A stretch of 15,448 nt of DNA, taken from contig JBHHXR010000059.1 in NCBI GenBank assembly GCA_046757205.1, positions 1 through 15,448 of the forward strand, given 5' to 3'. Below the pieces are notes generated by a model, which was not told where the DNA came from, searched no databases, and saw only the letters and a list, made by a program, of their open reading frames with translations. The DNA is from JBHHXR01 sp046757205. Its GTDB lineage: Bacteria > Pseudomonadota > Alphaproteobacteria > Rhodobacterales > Rhodobacteraceae. This document shows, in pieces, positions 1 through 7,533 of the stretch (positions are counted from its first letter, which is position 1; each line of letters opens with the position of its first letter). The translations under genes were made by a program, and so were the position numbers.

Positions 1-1
1 C

Positions 2-55
2 ATTGTCGCCCTCGCCGCTGCTTTCATCTTTATCAAATCCGGCCACACGGCCTAA
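2..55 (+). CDS. C-terminal end of an unidentified gene, probably a membrane protein (partial)
   Basis: Frame 2 of the plus strand is open from the left edge and ends at TAA (53-55). The 17 visible residues are a hydrophobic run (IVALAAAFIFI) followed by a short polar tail (KSGHTA). That pattern fits the last transmembrane helix and cytoplasmic tail of an inner-membrane protein. It is convergent with the large minus-strand operon that ends at 234. Its stop codon lies inside the left arm of the 52-102 hairpin. The family cannot be identified from so few residues, and it could be a chance open frame. Confidence 0.4.
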   Translation: MVALAAAFIFIKSGHTA

Positions 56-102
56 GGTTTGTGGCTGCTGCAGCTCACGCTGACAGCAGCCACAAACCTT
101 AG
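52..102. terminator. Long perfect inverted repeat between convergent genes, likely bidirectional terminator
   Basis: The arms at 52-70 and 84-102 are exact reverse complements over 19 nt. Inside the 13-nt spacer, CAGC (71-74) can pair with GCTG (79-82), so the RNA could form about 23 bp with one bulged A and a 4-nt loop. It sits directly on the stop codon of the plus-strand gene and 132 nt past the end of dgcN, where a shared terminator for convergent genes is expected. No U-tract follows on either strand, so it is not a classic intrinsic terminator. It could instead be a mobile palindromic element or an mRNA 3'-end stabiliser. Confidence 0.5.
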
Positions 103-233
103 ACTTGCGCGCCATTCGTCGTCTGCTCAATCGTAGGCTCTATCCGTGGGTTCGCCACATCGACGAAAATCACTTCGGCGAACGACGGAGGTTAATTTGC
201 CACTACGGAGATTTTAGTTGCGCTACCGCGGCT

Positions 234-1265
234 TCATAAAACGCAATCCGCCAACACGCCAGCGCCGAAGCGAACCGGGTCGGTGACGGGCAGCCCGGTT
301 TCGCCTTGAAGGCGCGCGATTTCCGCTTTCGCCTCGGCCTCGCCCAGATCACGGGTGTTCAAAGCGATCCCCGCAACCTTCGCCTCGGTCAGGGCCTGGT
401 TGGCCGATGCCGTCATCTCGTTGAGTTTGATGACATCCCCCAGTGGCGGAATTCGAACATCGTCGAACGTGTCGAGATATTCCATCCCCGCCCGGTGACA
501 GAGGATCATGGCGTTGCAGCAACTGCCGCGCATCAGCGGCAGGGTCGCGGTGCTGCCCGGATGCAGGAGTGAGCCCTGACCCTCGATGATCTGGATGTCG
601 TGATCGGCGGCTTCCATAACCATACGTTCGACTGCACCGCTGGCATGGTCGACGCGGAAGGCATCAAGCGGAATGCCCGAGCCCATGATCGAAACGCCGA
701 CCTGTCCTGTGGCCAGAAACACCACATTAGCGCCGCGGTCGCGCAGCGCCCTGTATATCTCCAGCCCGGCGGTCATCTTGCCGATGGCCATGTCGGTGCC
801 GATCATTAGCACACGCTTGTTTGGCAATCTGGCCGCGCGGGCGGCGGCGATGGGGGGCATGTCGCCCACCGGCGTGCGGATGTCCCAGATCCATTGGCCC
901 TGTTTCAGGTGATGGTCGAATAACGGGTTCAGCGGGTCGTGCAGCCCGTTGACCAGCGACATGCCGGCATCGACCGCCGCCCGCAGCACCGCCATCCAGT
1001 CCGGTGGGATGCGCCCGCCAGAGGGCGCGGTGCCCAATACGAACACCTCGGACCCAAGCGCCAGTGCCTCGTCCAGCGTGGCGACGATGGGCACCTCGCT
1101 GTCAAACCCGCAAAGATCACCAACCGTCCGGCCCGCGGCCCTGCTGTCGATCACCGCAGCCACGGGGTTGCGGCCATAATGGATGATGCCTTCGGTCATC
1201 TTGGCGTTCAGTTGGCCCATGGTGGCCTGGGCGTAAAGCGCCAGCTTGCGATTGGGATCAAGCAT
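234..1265 (-). CDS. dgcN: DUF1611 family protein, D-glutamate N-acetyltransferase type (DgcN)
   Basis: This 343-residue protein has the two-part DUF1611 layout. An N-terminal Rossmann-like half (about 1-140) is followed by a P-loop-type half starting with VLMIGTDMAIGKMT (152-165). Further conserved parts are ATGQVGVSIMGSG (185-197) and IEGQGSLLHPG (227-237). In marine Proteobacteria and haloarchaea, DgcN proteins acetylate D-glutamate to N-acetyl-D-glutamate, the first step of D-Glu catabolism. Older annotations call the family a domain of unknown function or an NAD-dependent epimerase/dehydratase. The neighbour upstream is dgcA, and the ATG at 1265 lies inside the end of dgcA (8-nt overlap), which supports translational coupling and the same pathway. 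It is the last gene of the operon. Family assignment is firm; the exact acyl acceptor is inferred from the dgcA pairing. Confidence 0.85.
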   Translation of the reverse strand: MLDPNRKLALYAQATMGQLNAKMTEGIIHYGRNPVAAVIDSRAAGRTVGDLCGFDSEVPIVATLDEALALGSEVFVLGTAPSGGRIPPDWMAVLRAAVDAGMSLVNGLHDPLNPLFDHHLKQGQWIWDIRTPVGDMPPIAAARAARLPNKRVLMIGTDMAIGKMTAGLEIYRALRDRGANVVFLATGQVGVSIMGSGIPLDAFRVDHASGAVERMVMEAADHDIQIIEGQGSLLHPGSTATLPLMRGSCCNAMILCHRAGMEYLDTFDDVRIPPLGDVIKLNEMTASANQALTEAKVAGIALNTRDLGEAEAKAEIARLQGETGLPVTDPVRFGAGVLADCVL

Positions 1266-2292
1266 CTTTCAGGCGCCCTCCGTGGCCGGGGATGTCTGCG
1301 GGCAACGTGATCCCGCCCGCAAAGGGCGCGCCAGTGGCCGGGTCGGGGTCGAGGTTCAGGTGGCTGTCGAGGTCGATATAATCGAACAGCGCGCCGAGCG
1401 ATGCACCGGCGGCAATGGAGACAGAGCTTTCGCCCATACAGCCGATCATCGTTTTTAAACCGTGCGCCCGGGCGGTGGCAACGATGCGCAGCGCCTCGGT
1501 GATGCCCCCGCACTTCATCAGCTTCAGGTTCACACCGTCCACGCGATCGGCAAAGCCCGTGATGTCGCTGCTTGTGCGGCAGCTTTCATCGACGAAGATC
1601 GACAAGGCGCGGTCCTTGAAAAGATCGGTCAGTTGATCCTCGGCTCCACGAACCAGCGGCTGTTCGACATATTCGACGCCACGCTCGGCCAGCCATTGCA
1701 TCATGTGGCGGGCATCTTCCAGCGACCAGCCACCATTGGCGTCGACCCGCAGCACCGCGCCAGAGCCCTCCGCCGCCTCCAGCACGGCGGTGAACATTGC
1801 CTTGTCGGCCTCGATCCCGTCCGGCGTGCCCAGCTTGATCTTCAGAGCCCTGGCGCCAACCGCCAGCAACATCGGCACACGTTCGCGCACCACCTCGGGC
1901 GGGTTGATGCCGACGGTCAGGGAACTGACGACGGCCCGGCGGGAAAGCCCGAGCAGGCGATAGAGCGGCATGCCTGCCTGTTTCGCCTTGAGATCCCACA
2001 GGGCCATGTCCAGCGCGGCCAAGGCGCAGGGTGCGACACCGGCGGCCATGGCGGCGTCCCAAACGTCATGGATTGAGCCGTCGAGGCCGCCTGCACAGAA
2101 GTCGCGCAACAACGCCTCGCCCCTTTCCGCCGTATCGGCCCCCTCGCTCTGGCCGGGCGCCATTTCGCCCCAGCCGGTAAGGGTGCCGTCGCCGACGCTG
2201 ACGAACAGGTTTTCGCCGCCGATTATCTCGCCCCGGCTGATCCTGAGCGGGAAGCGTTTCTTGAGATAGACGGTGCGGAATTCGATGCTCAT
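1258..2292 (-). CDS. dgcA: Enolase-superfamily racemase, N-acetyl-D-glutamate racemase / dipeptide epimerase type (DgcA)
   Basis: The 344-residue protein has a capping domain (about 1-120) and a TIM-barrel domain of the muconate lactonizing/dipeptide epimerase branch. All expected catalytic groups are visible. KIK (151-153) is the first acid/base lysine motif; the metal ligands are D184 (VDANGGW), E210 (VEQPL) and D235 (VDES); the opposite lysine is K257 (NLKLMKCGG). The C-terminal DLDS segment (307-310) lies where substrate-binding residues fall in L-Ala-D/L-Glu epimerases. Automatic pipelines often call such proteins dipeptide epimerases. Pairing with dgcN instead supports racemisation of N-acetyl-D-Glu to N-acetyl-L-Glu. 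It overlaps the upstream deacetylase gene by 4 nt (ATGA) and dgcN by 8 nt. A peptide epimerase for muropeptide Ala-Glu remains possible. Confidence 0.85.
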   Translation of the reverse strand: MSIEFRTVYLKKRFPLRISRGEIIGGENLFVSVGDGTLTGWGEMAPGQSEGADTAERGEALLRDFCAGGLDGSIHDVWDAAMAAGVAPCALAALDMALWDLKAKQAGMPLYRLLGLSRRAVVSSLTVGINPPEVVRERVPMLLAVGARALKIKLGTPDGIEADKAMFTAVLEAAEGSGAVLRVDANGGWSLEDARHMMQWLAERGVEYVEQPLVRGAEDQLTDLFKDRALSIFVDESCRTSSDITGFADRVDGVNLKLMKCGGITEALRIVATARAHGLKTMIGCMGESSVSIAAGASLGALFDYIDLDSHLNLDPDPATGAPFAGGITLPADIPGHGGRLKDA

Positions 2293-3308
2293 GCCTGCAC
2301 CCCGTTCAGGAAGCTCGTAAGATTACCGCGAAGCGCATCCGAGACATAACCGCCCTCTTGAACCAGCAGAAGCGGGCGGCGGGTCGCGGCGATGGCCGCT
2401 CCGATGCGGGCGAAGCCATCGGTGGTGACCGCAAGCCCCTTGAACGGGTCGTCGATATGAGCATCGAGGCCGAGCGCGACGACGATTATATCCGTGCCGA
2501 AGGCGTCGATGCGGTCGAGCGCCTTTCCAAGCGTTTTGAGATAGGTGTCGTCCCCGGTTCCGCGCGGTAGCGGAAGATTCAGGTTGGCGCCCAACCCCGC
2601 GCCCTCACCCCGTTCCTGCGCGTGACCCCAGAAGAACGGATAGAACCGTGCCGGATCGGCATGCAGCGAGACAGTCAGCACGTCGCCGCGAGTGTAGAAA
2701 ATGCCCTGCGTGCCGTTGCCGTGATGTACATCGACATCGAGGATCGCCGGGCACAGCCCCTTGTCCAGCAGCCGCTGCGCTGCGATGGCCGAGTTGTTCA
2801 GGAAACAAAACCCCCCGGCGAGATCGGCGAAGGCATGGTGGCCGGGCGGGCGGCAGAGCGCGTAGGCCGCGCTGTCGCCGGACGCGACTGTATCGGCGGC
2901 GGCAACGGCGGTTTGGGTCGACCAATAGGCGGCGTCCCAGGTCTCTGCCGAGATTGGGCACGCGGTGTCGGCCTGGTGGTAGCCAGCCTGGCCCACGGCA
3001 GAAAGCGGGTAACCGTCGGTGCGGTTGGCCGGGTGGATATTTGGGATAACTTCGTCCGAGGCGCCCTCGATCCGCATCCAGCGGGTGTGGATCGTACGCA
3101 GGAAGGCCAGGTATTCCGGGGTGTGGATCGCCGCGATGGGGCCCAGCCCGGCATCATCGGGCACATCGAACACACACCCCGCCGCCTCGGCGCCCAAGCG
3201 CAGGATCTCGACCCGGGCAGGCACTTCGGGGTTGGGCAGGCGTGCGCCGTTGGCCATGAAATGTTTCGGGTCATGCGCGGTCTGTCGTGGGGCAAGAAAG
3301 GCTTTCAA
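2289..3308 (-). CDS. HDAC-like zinc deacetylase, acetylpolyamine amidohydrolase family
   Basis: The 339 residues match the length of bacterial acetylpolyamine amidohydrolases (APAH). Motifs in order are RPPGHHA with the catalytic histidine pair H157/H158, GGFCFLNN (165-172), DVDVHHGNGTQ with zinc ligands D193 and H195, GLDAH with the third zinc ligand D282, and EGGY with the transition-state tyrosine Y321. All catalytic residues are intact, so it should be an active Zn-dependent amide hydrolase. Known family substrates are acetylated polyamines and acetyl-lysine-like amides. Here the gene lies between an acetyltransferase and dgcA with 4-nt overlaps on both sides. It is therefore a candidate for removing the acetyl group from an operon intermediate, for example N-acetyl-L-glutamate made by DgcA. 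That role is inference; hydrolysis of acetylpolyamines or acetylated diamino acids is the conventional alternative. No signal peptide is seen, so it is cytoplasmic. Confidence 0.88.
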   Translation of the reverse strand: MKAFLAPRQTAHDPKHFMANGARLPNPEVPARVEILRLGAEAAGCVFDVPDDAGLGPIAAIHTPEYLAFLRTIHTRWMRIEGASDEVIPNIHPANRTDGYPLSAVGQAGYHQADTACPISAETWDAAYWSTQTAVAAADTVASGDSAAYALCRPPGHHAFADLAGGFCFLNNSAIAAQRLLDKGLCPAILDVDVHHGNGTQGIFYTRGDVLTVSLHADPARFYPFFWGHAQERGEGAGLGANLNLPLPRGTGDDTYLKTLGKALDRIDAFGTDIIVVALGLDAHIDDPFKGLAVTTDGFARIGAAIAATRRPLLLVQEGGYVSDALRGNLTSFLNGVQA

Positions 3309-3790
3309 ATCGCAGCTCCGGTCAGTGCATTGAGTTCCGCCCCGGCCAGCAGATAGGACTGGTCCTTTTCCGCTATCCGGAAGCCGAGGTACTCATAGAA
3401 CGCCCGCGCCGGGGTGTTATCGGCGTAGACGGTGAGTTTCAGGAAGGTCGCGCCCCATCGATCGGCCCCGAACGCCGCCACGTCGCGCAAGAGCCGCCGC
3501 CCCAGACCTTTGCCGCGCAGGCTGGCTTCCACCCACAGGTCCGAGACATAGACACCCATAGTGCCCTTCGTGGTGGAAAAGACCGGTGACACCAGCGCCA
3601 CACCGACCGGCACGCCGCCGTAAATGGCCAGAAATCCATGACAGCCCGGATGCGGGCCGTGGCAGGCGGCTGCCAAGTCCGCGGCACCGGCATGGTGGTG
3701 GTCGCCCAGATCGTCGGAAAGCTTTTCCAGCGCAAGGCTCAAGAGCGCCATGTCCGCCGGTTCCGCCAGCCGGATATCGGGGCCGTCCAT
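3305..3790 (-). CDS. GNAT family N-acetyltransferase
   Basis: The start is taken as the ATG at 3790, giving 161 residues and beginning 4 nt after the stop of the upstream BKACE gene. The open frame continues upstream to 4030, but that part overlaps BKACE coding sequence and has no family resemblance. Beta strand 4 and motif A of the GNAT fold are clear: VYVSDLWVEASL leads into the acetyl-CoA pyrophosphate loop RGKGLG (92-97). The C-terminal FYEYLGFR (131-138) is the typical motif B region. Its acceptor cannot be read from the sequence. Placement between BKACE and the deacetylase, with a 4-nt overlap to the latter, suggests it acetylates the amino group of a pathway intermediate or a toxic analogue. 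No clear Shine-Dalgarno sequence precedes it, so translation is probably coupled. Confidence 0.85.
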   Translation of the reverse strand: MDGPDIRLAEPADMALLSLALEKLSDDLGDHHHAGAADLAAACHGPHPGCHGFLAIYGGVPVGVALVSPVFSTTKGTMGVYVSDLWVEASLRGKGLGRRLLRDVAAFGADRWGATFLKLTVYADNTPARAFYEYLGFRIAEKDQSYLLAGAELNALTGAAI

Positions 3791-3794
3791 CGTC

Positions 3795-4721
3795 TCAGAA
3801 CGCCGTCTTGTCGGCGCCCTTGAGGCCAAGCATCGAACGGGCCTCGTCGGGTGTGGCCACCTGACGGCCGAGCGCCTCGACCAAGCCGCGGATCTTCTCG
3901 ACCTGTTCGGCGTTCGATTTGGCGAGCTGTCCGCGGGCGATGAACAGGCTGTCTTCGAGCCCCACCCGCACATGACCGCCCATGCCGGCGGCCATGGTGG
4001 CGAGCGGCATCTGGGCGCGCCCGGCGGCAAGGACAGAGAACTGATAGGAATCGCCGAAATACTTGTCGGCCAGGCGTTTCATGTGGGTGAGCGTCTCGGG
4101 CTCGGGCGCCATGCCGCCCAGCACGCCAAAGACGAACTGGATGAAGATCGGCGTCTCGACCATGCCGCGGTCGACGAAATGCCTGAGCATCGTCAGATGC
4201 CCGCTGTCGTAGCATTCCAATTCAAACCTTGCGCCGCGCTTCTGGCCCATCTCGGTCAGGACATGAGCGATGTCGCGGGGGGTGTTCTTGAAGACCAGAT
4301 CGTCGGTACTTTCGAGAAAGGGTTTCTCCCAGTCGAACCGCCAGTCGGAATAGCGGGCAACCATCGGGTAAAGTGCAAAATTCATCGTGCCCATGTTCAG
4401 CGAGCACATCTCGGGTTCGGCCTGCTTCGGCCCTTCGAGCCGCTGGTCCAGCGTCATGATCGCGCTGCCGCCGGTGGTCAGGTTCACCACCGCATCGGTA
4501 CGCCGGCCGATCTCGGGCAGAAAGCCCATGAAATGCGCGACCTTTGCCGAGGGATGGCCGGTGTCGGGATCCCGGGCGTGCAGGTGCAGGATCGCTGCAC
4601 CGGCCTCTGCCGCGCCCACGGCCTGATCGGCGATGTCGCGCTCGGTGAAGGGCAGATAGGGCGACATGGTCGGTGTGTGGATCGAGCCGGTGACGGCGCA
4701 GGTGATGATGATCTTGGACAT
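3795..4721 (-). CDS. BKACE (DUF849) beta-keto acid cleavage enzyme
   Basis: This 308-residue protein belongs to the family of 3-keto-5-aminohexanoate cleavage enzyme (Kce). Such enzymes condense a beta-keto acid with acetyl-CoA and release acetoacetate plus a new acyl-CoA, using Zn2+. The zinc motif HLHARD places histidines at 46 and 48, the same numbers as in the characterised Kce. The glutamate in VGLEDS (about 256) is the likely third protein ligand. The N-terminal TGSIHTPTMSPYLPFT and the later NLTTGGS (about 79-85) are family hallmarks. BKACE members act on many beta-keto acids, so the true substrate is unknown. The start codon directly abuts the stop of the aminotransferase gene, suggesting that transamination supplies the keto acid. 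Confidence 0.9.
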   Translation of the reverse strand: MSKIIITCAVTGSIHTPTMSPYLPFTERDIADQAVGAAEAGAAILHLHARDPDTGHPSAKVAHFMGFLPEIGRRTDAVVNLTTGGSAIMTLDQRLEGPKQAEPEMCSLNMGTMNFALYPMVARYSDWRFDWEKPFLESTDDLVFKNTPRDIAHVLTEMGQKRGARFELECYDSGHLTMLRHFVDRGMVETPIFIQFVFGVLGGMAPEPETLTHMKRLADKYFGDSYQFSVLAAGRAQMPLATMAAGMGGHVRVGLEDSLFIARGQLAKSNAEQVEKIRGLVEALGRQVATPDEARSMLGLKGADKTAF

Positions 4722-6074
4722 CTATCCCAAACCGTTTGCGTCAATGAACCGGTCGAGCGAATGGGTCAGCTTTTCGATGATCTCGTCCACCTGTTCCTCG
4801 GTGATGATCATGGGCGGCGCGACAAGGAAGTGGTCGCCCGAATAGCCACCGCGCGACCGGCGCGAGTAGATGATGAGCCCGTTTTCATAGGCCGTCTCGA
4901 CCAGACGATCATGGGCGTTCACGTCTTTCGGCAGGGGTTCCATCGTTTCGCGGTCGCTGACCAGTTCGAAGGCCTGCAAGAGCCCCATGCCGCGCACGTC
5001 CCCGATGATCGGATAACGCTGCATGATTGCCTCCAGCCGGCTGCGCAGTCGCGCACCCTGATCCAGCGAATTCTGCATCATGCCCTGTCGCTCGATCTCG
5101 TCCAGCACGGCAATCCCGGCAGCGCAGGCCAAAGGGTTGCCGGCATAGGTGAAGCCGTGGATGAAGCCGCCGTCGTCGAGCACCGCTTCCACGATGTCTT
5201 CGTGCGCGATAATCGCACCCAACGGCATGTACCCCGCGCCGAACCCCTTGGACAGCACGGCGATATCGGGGGCCGTGTTCCAGTTGTCGGCGGCAAAGAA
5301 TGTGCCGCTGCGCCCGCCGCCCGAGATCACCTCGTCATGGATCAGCACCACGCCGTAGCGGTCGCAGATCTCGCGGATACGCTGCATGTATCCTGCAGGC
5401 GGCATCAGGCAGCCGGTCGAGGCGCCGCCGATCGGCTCGACGATGAAGGCGAGCACCGTCTGCGGCCCCTCTGCCAGGATCTGCGCCTCCAGCATATCGG
5501 CATAGTGGCAGCCGGTTTCCGGATCGGCCGGATCAAGCCCATCGAGATAGGCGCGCGGAGCCGGAACCTTGGGCATTGGCCTCATCATGGCATCGAACGG
5601 CGCGCTCAGCGGCGTGTAACCGGTCAGCGCCAACGCCCCGAGGGTGCTGCCGTGATAGGATGGAAACCGCGAGATGACCTTCCAGCGTTGCGCCTCGCCA
5701 ATGGCCAGCTTGTACTGCCGGGCAAGCTTGATCGCGCTTTCAACCGCCTCCGAACCGCCCGAGACAAAAAATGACCGGTTCAAACCCTCGGGCGCGAGCG
5801 CGGCCAGTTTGGCAGCCAGTTTTTCACCCGGTTCGGTTTCGAAATGCAGGCGATAGCCGAATGTCGATATCTCCATCTGTCGGCGCATGGCATCAAGCAC
5901 CGCGGGGTTGGAATAGCCAATGTTGCACACCATCGCCGCCGACGAACCATCGAGATAGCGTTTGCCATCGGTATCCCAGATGTAAACACCTTCCGCGCGC
6001 TGCAGCCGCGGTCGGCGGCGGCGGCTTTGGTAGAACAGATAGCTGGTTTCCGGGGGAGGCATGATGTTCGTCAA
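4722..6074 (-). CDS. Class III PLP-dependent aminotransferase
   Basis: The 450-residue fold-type I aminotransferase has the full set of PLP contacts. FFVSGGSEAVESAIKLAR (102-119) binds the phosphate, SYHGST (139-144) stacks on the ring, E213 lies in VEPIGG, D247 in LIHDEV contacts the pyridine nitrogen, and K276 in LSKGFGAGYMPLGA is the Schiff-base lysine. Class III enzymes usually act on omega- or beta-amino groups, such as beta-alanine, GABA, ornithine or amines, with pyruvate or 2-oxoglutarate as acceptor. The start here is TTG at 6074, 5 nt after the livF stop. An ATG four codons in, at 6062, is an equally good choice, and neither has a clear Shine-Dalgarno sequence. The next gene, BKACE, begins without a gap, so a beta-amino acid substrate giving a beta-keto acid is attractive but unproven. 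Confidence 0.88.
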   Translation of the reverse strand: MTNIMPPPETSYLFYQSRRRRPRLQRAEGVYIWDTDGKRYLDGSSAAMVCNIGYSNPAVLDAMRRQMEISTFGYRLHFETEPGEKLAAKLAALAPEGLNRSFFVSGGSEAVESAIKLARQYKLAIGEAQRWKVISRFPSYHGSTLGALALTGYTPLSAPFDAMMRPMPKVPAPRAYLDGLDPADPETGCHYADMLEAQILAEGPQTVLAFIVEPIGGASTGCLMPPAGYMQRIREICDRYGVVLIHDEVISGGGRSGTFFAADNWNTAPDIAVLSKGFGAGYMPLGAIIAHEDIVEAVLDDGGFIHGFTYAGNPLACAAGIAVLDEIERQGMMQNSLDQGARLRSRLEAIMQRYPIIGDVRGMGLLQAFELVSDRETMEPLPKDVNAHDRLVETAYENGLIIYSRRSRGGYSGDHFLVAPPMIITEEQVDEIIEKLTHSLDRFIDANGLG

Positions 6075-6079
6075 ACCCG

Positions 6080-6799
6080 TCAGGCGACCCAGAAGGCCTT
6101 TTCCAGATCGTCGAAATCGCTAGCTGGTCCCTCGAACTTGTTGCGGCCCAGCTCCAGCACATAGACATAGTCGGCGATCTTCAGCGCCTGGCGGATTTCC
6201 TGGTCGACCAGCAGGATCGTCAATTCCTCTTTCTTGAGGTCGATGAGCATCTCATAAACCTCTTCGGCGAGCATCTTGGAAAGCCCCGCGGTCGGTTCGT
6301 CGACCAAAAGCATTTTGGGTTCCGACATCAGCGTGCGGCCGATTTCGACCATTCGCTGCTGGCCGCCCGACAGTTCTCCGGTCACCTGCCGCCGCTTGTC
6401 CCGGAGCGCCGGGAAACGCTCATAGTTGGCGTCGACTTTGCGGCGCACTTGCTTGCGGTCGCTGCGGAAGGTCCAGCCTCCGAGTTCTAGGTTCTCTTCC
6501 ACCGTCATGTCTTTGAAGACGCCCGGCTGCTGCGGGATATAGGCCAGACCTTTCAGGATCTTTTCGTGCGGCGGAATATCAAGGATGCTTTCGCCGGAAA
6601 GCAGGATATCGCCTTGGCTTGGCGCAAGGAATCCGAATGCGGCCTTCAGCGCTGTGGATTTGCCCACCCCGTTGGCACCGAGAATGGCGGTGATCTGCCC
6701 CTCGCGCGCCTTGATGTCGAGATCGCTGAGGATGTTGAGATCGCGGTAATAGCCGACCGAGAGGTTTTGCATTTCCAGAACGGCTGCGGGGTCGCTCAT
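6080..6799 (-). CDS. livF: Branched-chain amino acid-type ABC transporter ATP-binding protein LivF
   Basis: This is a 239-residue single-domain ABC ATPase. Walker A is GANGVGKST (41-49), the Q-loop lies at IPQQPGVF (88-95), the signature LSGGQ is at 143-147, and Walker B with the catalytic glutamate is MLLVDEPT (163-170). The short form and sequence around the Q-loop fit LivF rather than LivG. It pairs with LivG at the cytoplasmic face of the LivHM permease and powers uptake of amino acids or related compounds. The ATG overlaps the livG stop by 4 nt. It is the last transporter gene, and the catabolic genes follow after 5 nt. Confidence 0.93.
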   Translation of the reverse strand: MSDPAAVLEMQNLSVGYYRDLNILSDLDIKAREGQITAILGANGVGKSTALKAAFGFLAPSQGDILLSGESILDIPPHEKILKGLAYIPQQPGVFKDMTVEENLELGGWTFRSDRKQVRRKVDANYERFPALRDKRRQVTGELSGGQQRMVEIGRTLMSEPKMLLVDEPTAGLSKMLAEEVYEMLIDLKKEELTILLVDQEIRQALKIADYVYVLELGRNKFEGPASDFDDLEKAFWVA

Positions 6800-7533
6800 G
6801 CTGTTTCCTCCCCTTCCTCGGCGCCCAAATAGGCCTCGATCACGGCGGGGTCGTTCTTGACGTCTTCCGGCGGGCCGTCGGCGATGAGGTCACCGAAGTT
6901 CAGCACCAAAAGCCGTTCGGACAGCGAAAAGATCGAATCCATCTGATGGCTGATGATGATGATCGCCTTGCCCTCGTCATTGACGCGCCGGATGTAGGCA
7001 TAGATCACCTCCATGAGCCGCGGATGCACGCCCGCGAAAGGCTCGTCGAGGATGATCACATCCGGGTTCAGCATCAAAAGCCGGCCAAGTTCCAGGAGCT
7101 TTTGCTGGCCGCCGGACAGCGCTTGGGCGAATTCGTTGCGCAGGTGGTCGATGGTCAGGAACTCAAGCACCGACATTGCCTTGTCCTTCAACTCGGCCCG
7201 GTTCTTGCCTCGGCCCACGGCAAGCGCCGGCACATAGAGGTTTTCCAGCACCGTCATGCGACGGAACGAGCGCGTCACCTGAAAGGTGCGGCCGAGCCCG
7301 GCCAGTGCCACCTGATAAGGCGGCAACTGGTCGATGCGCTCCTCGCCCAGATAGACCGTGCCGGAGGCTGGCTTGATCGCGCCGTCCAGGATGTTCGTGA
7401 GCGTCGTCTTACCGGCACCGTTGGGGCCGATCAGGCCGATAAGCTCGGGGCCGTTGATCTCGAAATTCACGCCCTTCAGCACGTGATTGCCGCCGAAGCG
7501 CTTGTGCAGGTTGGTAACCTTTAGATGTATCAA
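6796..7533 (-). CDS. livG: Branched-chain amino acid-type ABC transporter ATP-binding protein LivG
   Basis: This 245-residue ABC ATPase has Walker A GPNGAGKTT (36-44), the LivG-typical GLGRTFQVTRSFRRMTVLENL (79-99), signature LSGGQ (139-143) and Walker B VIILDEPFAG (159-168). The C-terminal LIADGPPEDVKNDPAVIEAYLG is the usual LivG ending. It should form a heterodimer with LivF. The start overlaps the livM stop by 4 nt and its own stop overlaps the livF start by 4 nt, so stoichiometric translation is likely. Confidence 0.93.
   Translation of the reverse strand: MIHLKVTNLHKRFGGNHVLKGVNFEINGPELIGLIGPNGAGKTTLTNILDGAIKPASGTVYLGEERIDQLPPYQVALAGLGRTFQVTRSFRRMTVLENLYVPALAVGRGKNRAELKDKAMSVLEFLTIDHLRNEFAQALSGGQQKLLELGRLLMLNPDVIILDEPFAGVHPRLMEVIYAYIRRVNDEGKAIIIISHQMDSIFSLSERLLVLNFGDLIADGPPEDVKNDPAVIEAYLGAEEGEETA

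Noticed and set aside
99..190. Short minus-strand open stretch ending in TAA inside the left hairpin
   Set aside because: It is under 30 codons with a stop just upstream and no convincing start; the TAA arises from the symmetric CTAAGG/CCTTAG arms.
103..233. Possible stem GTTCGCC (150-156) with GGCGAAC (177-183) downstream of dgcN
   Set aside because: Seven base pairs across a 20-nt spacer with no U-tract is too weak to call beside the much stronger 52-102 hairpin.
3791..4030. Upstream open frame that would lengthen the GNAT protein
   Set aside because: It lies entirely within the BKACE coding sequence, reads as Pro/Arg/Ser-rich shadow sequence and shows no GNAT similarity.
3750..5774. 674-codon plus-strand open frame
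   Set aside because: It is opposite the aminotransferase and BKACE genes, is rich in His/Arg/Gly/Asp as expected for antisense of GC-rich coding DNA, and has no recognisable domain.
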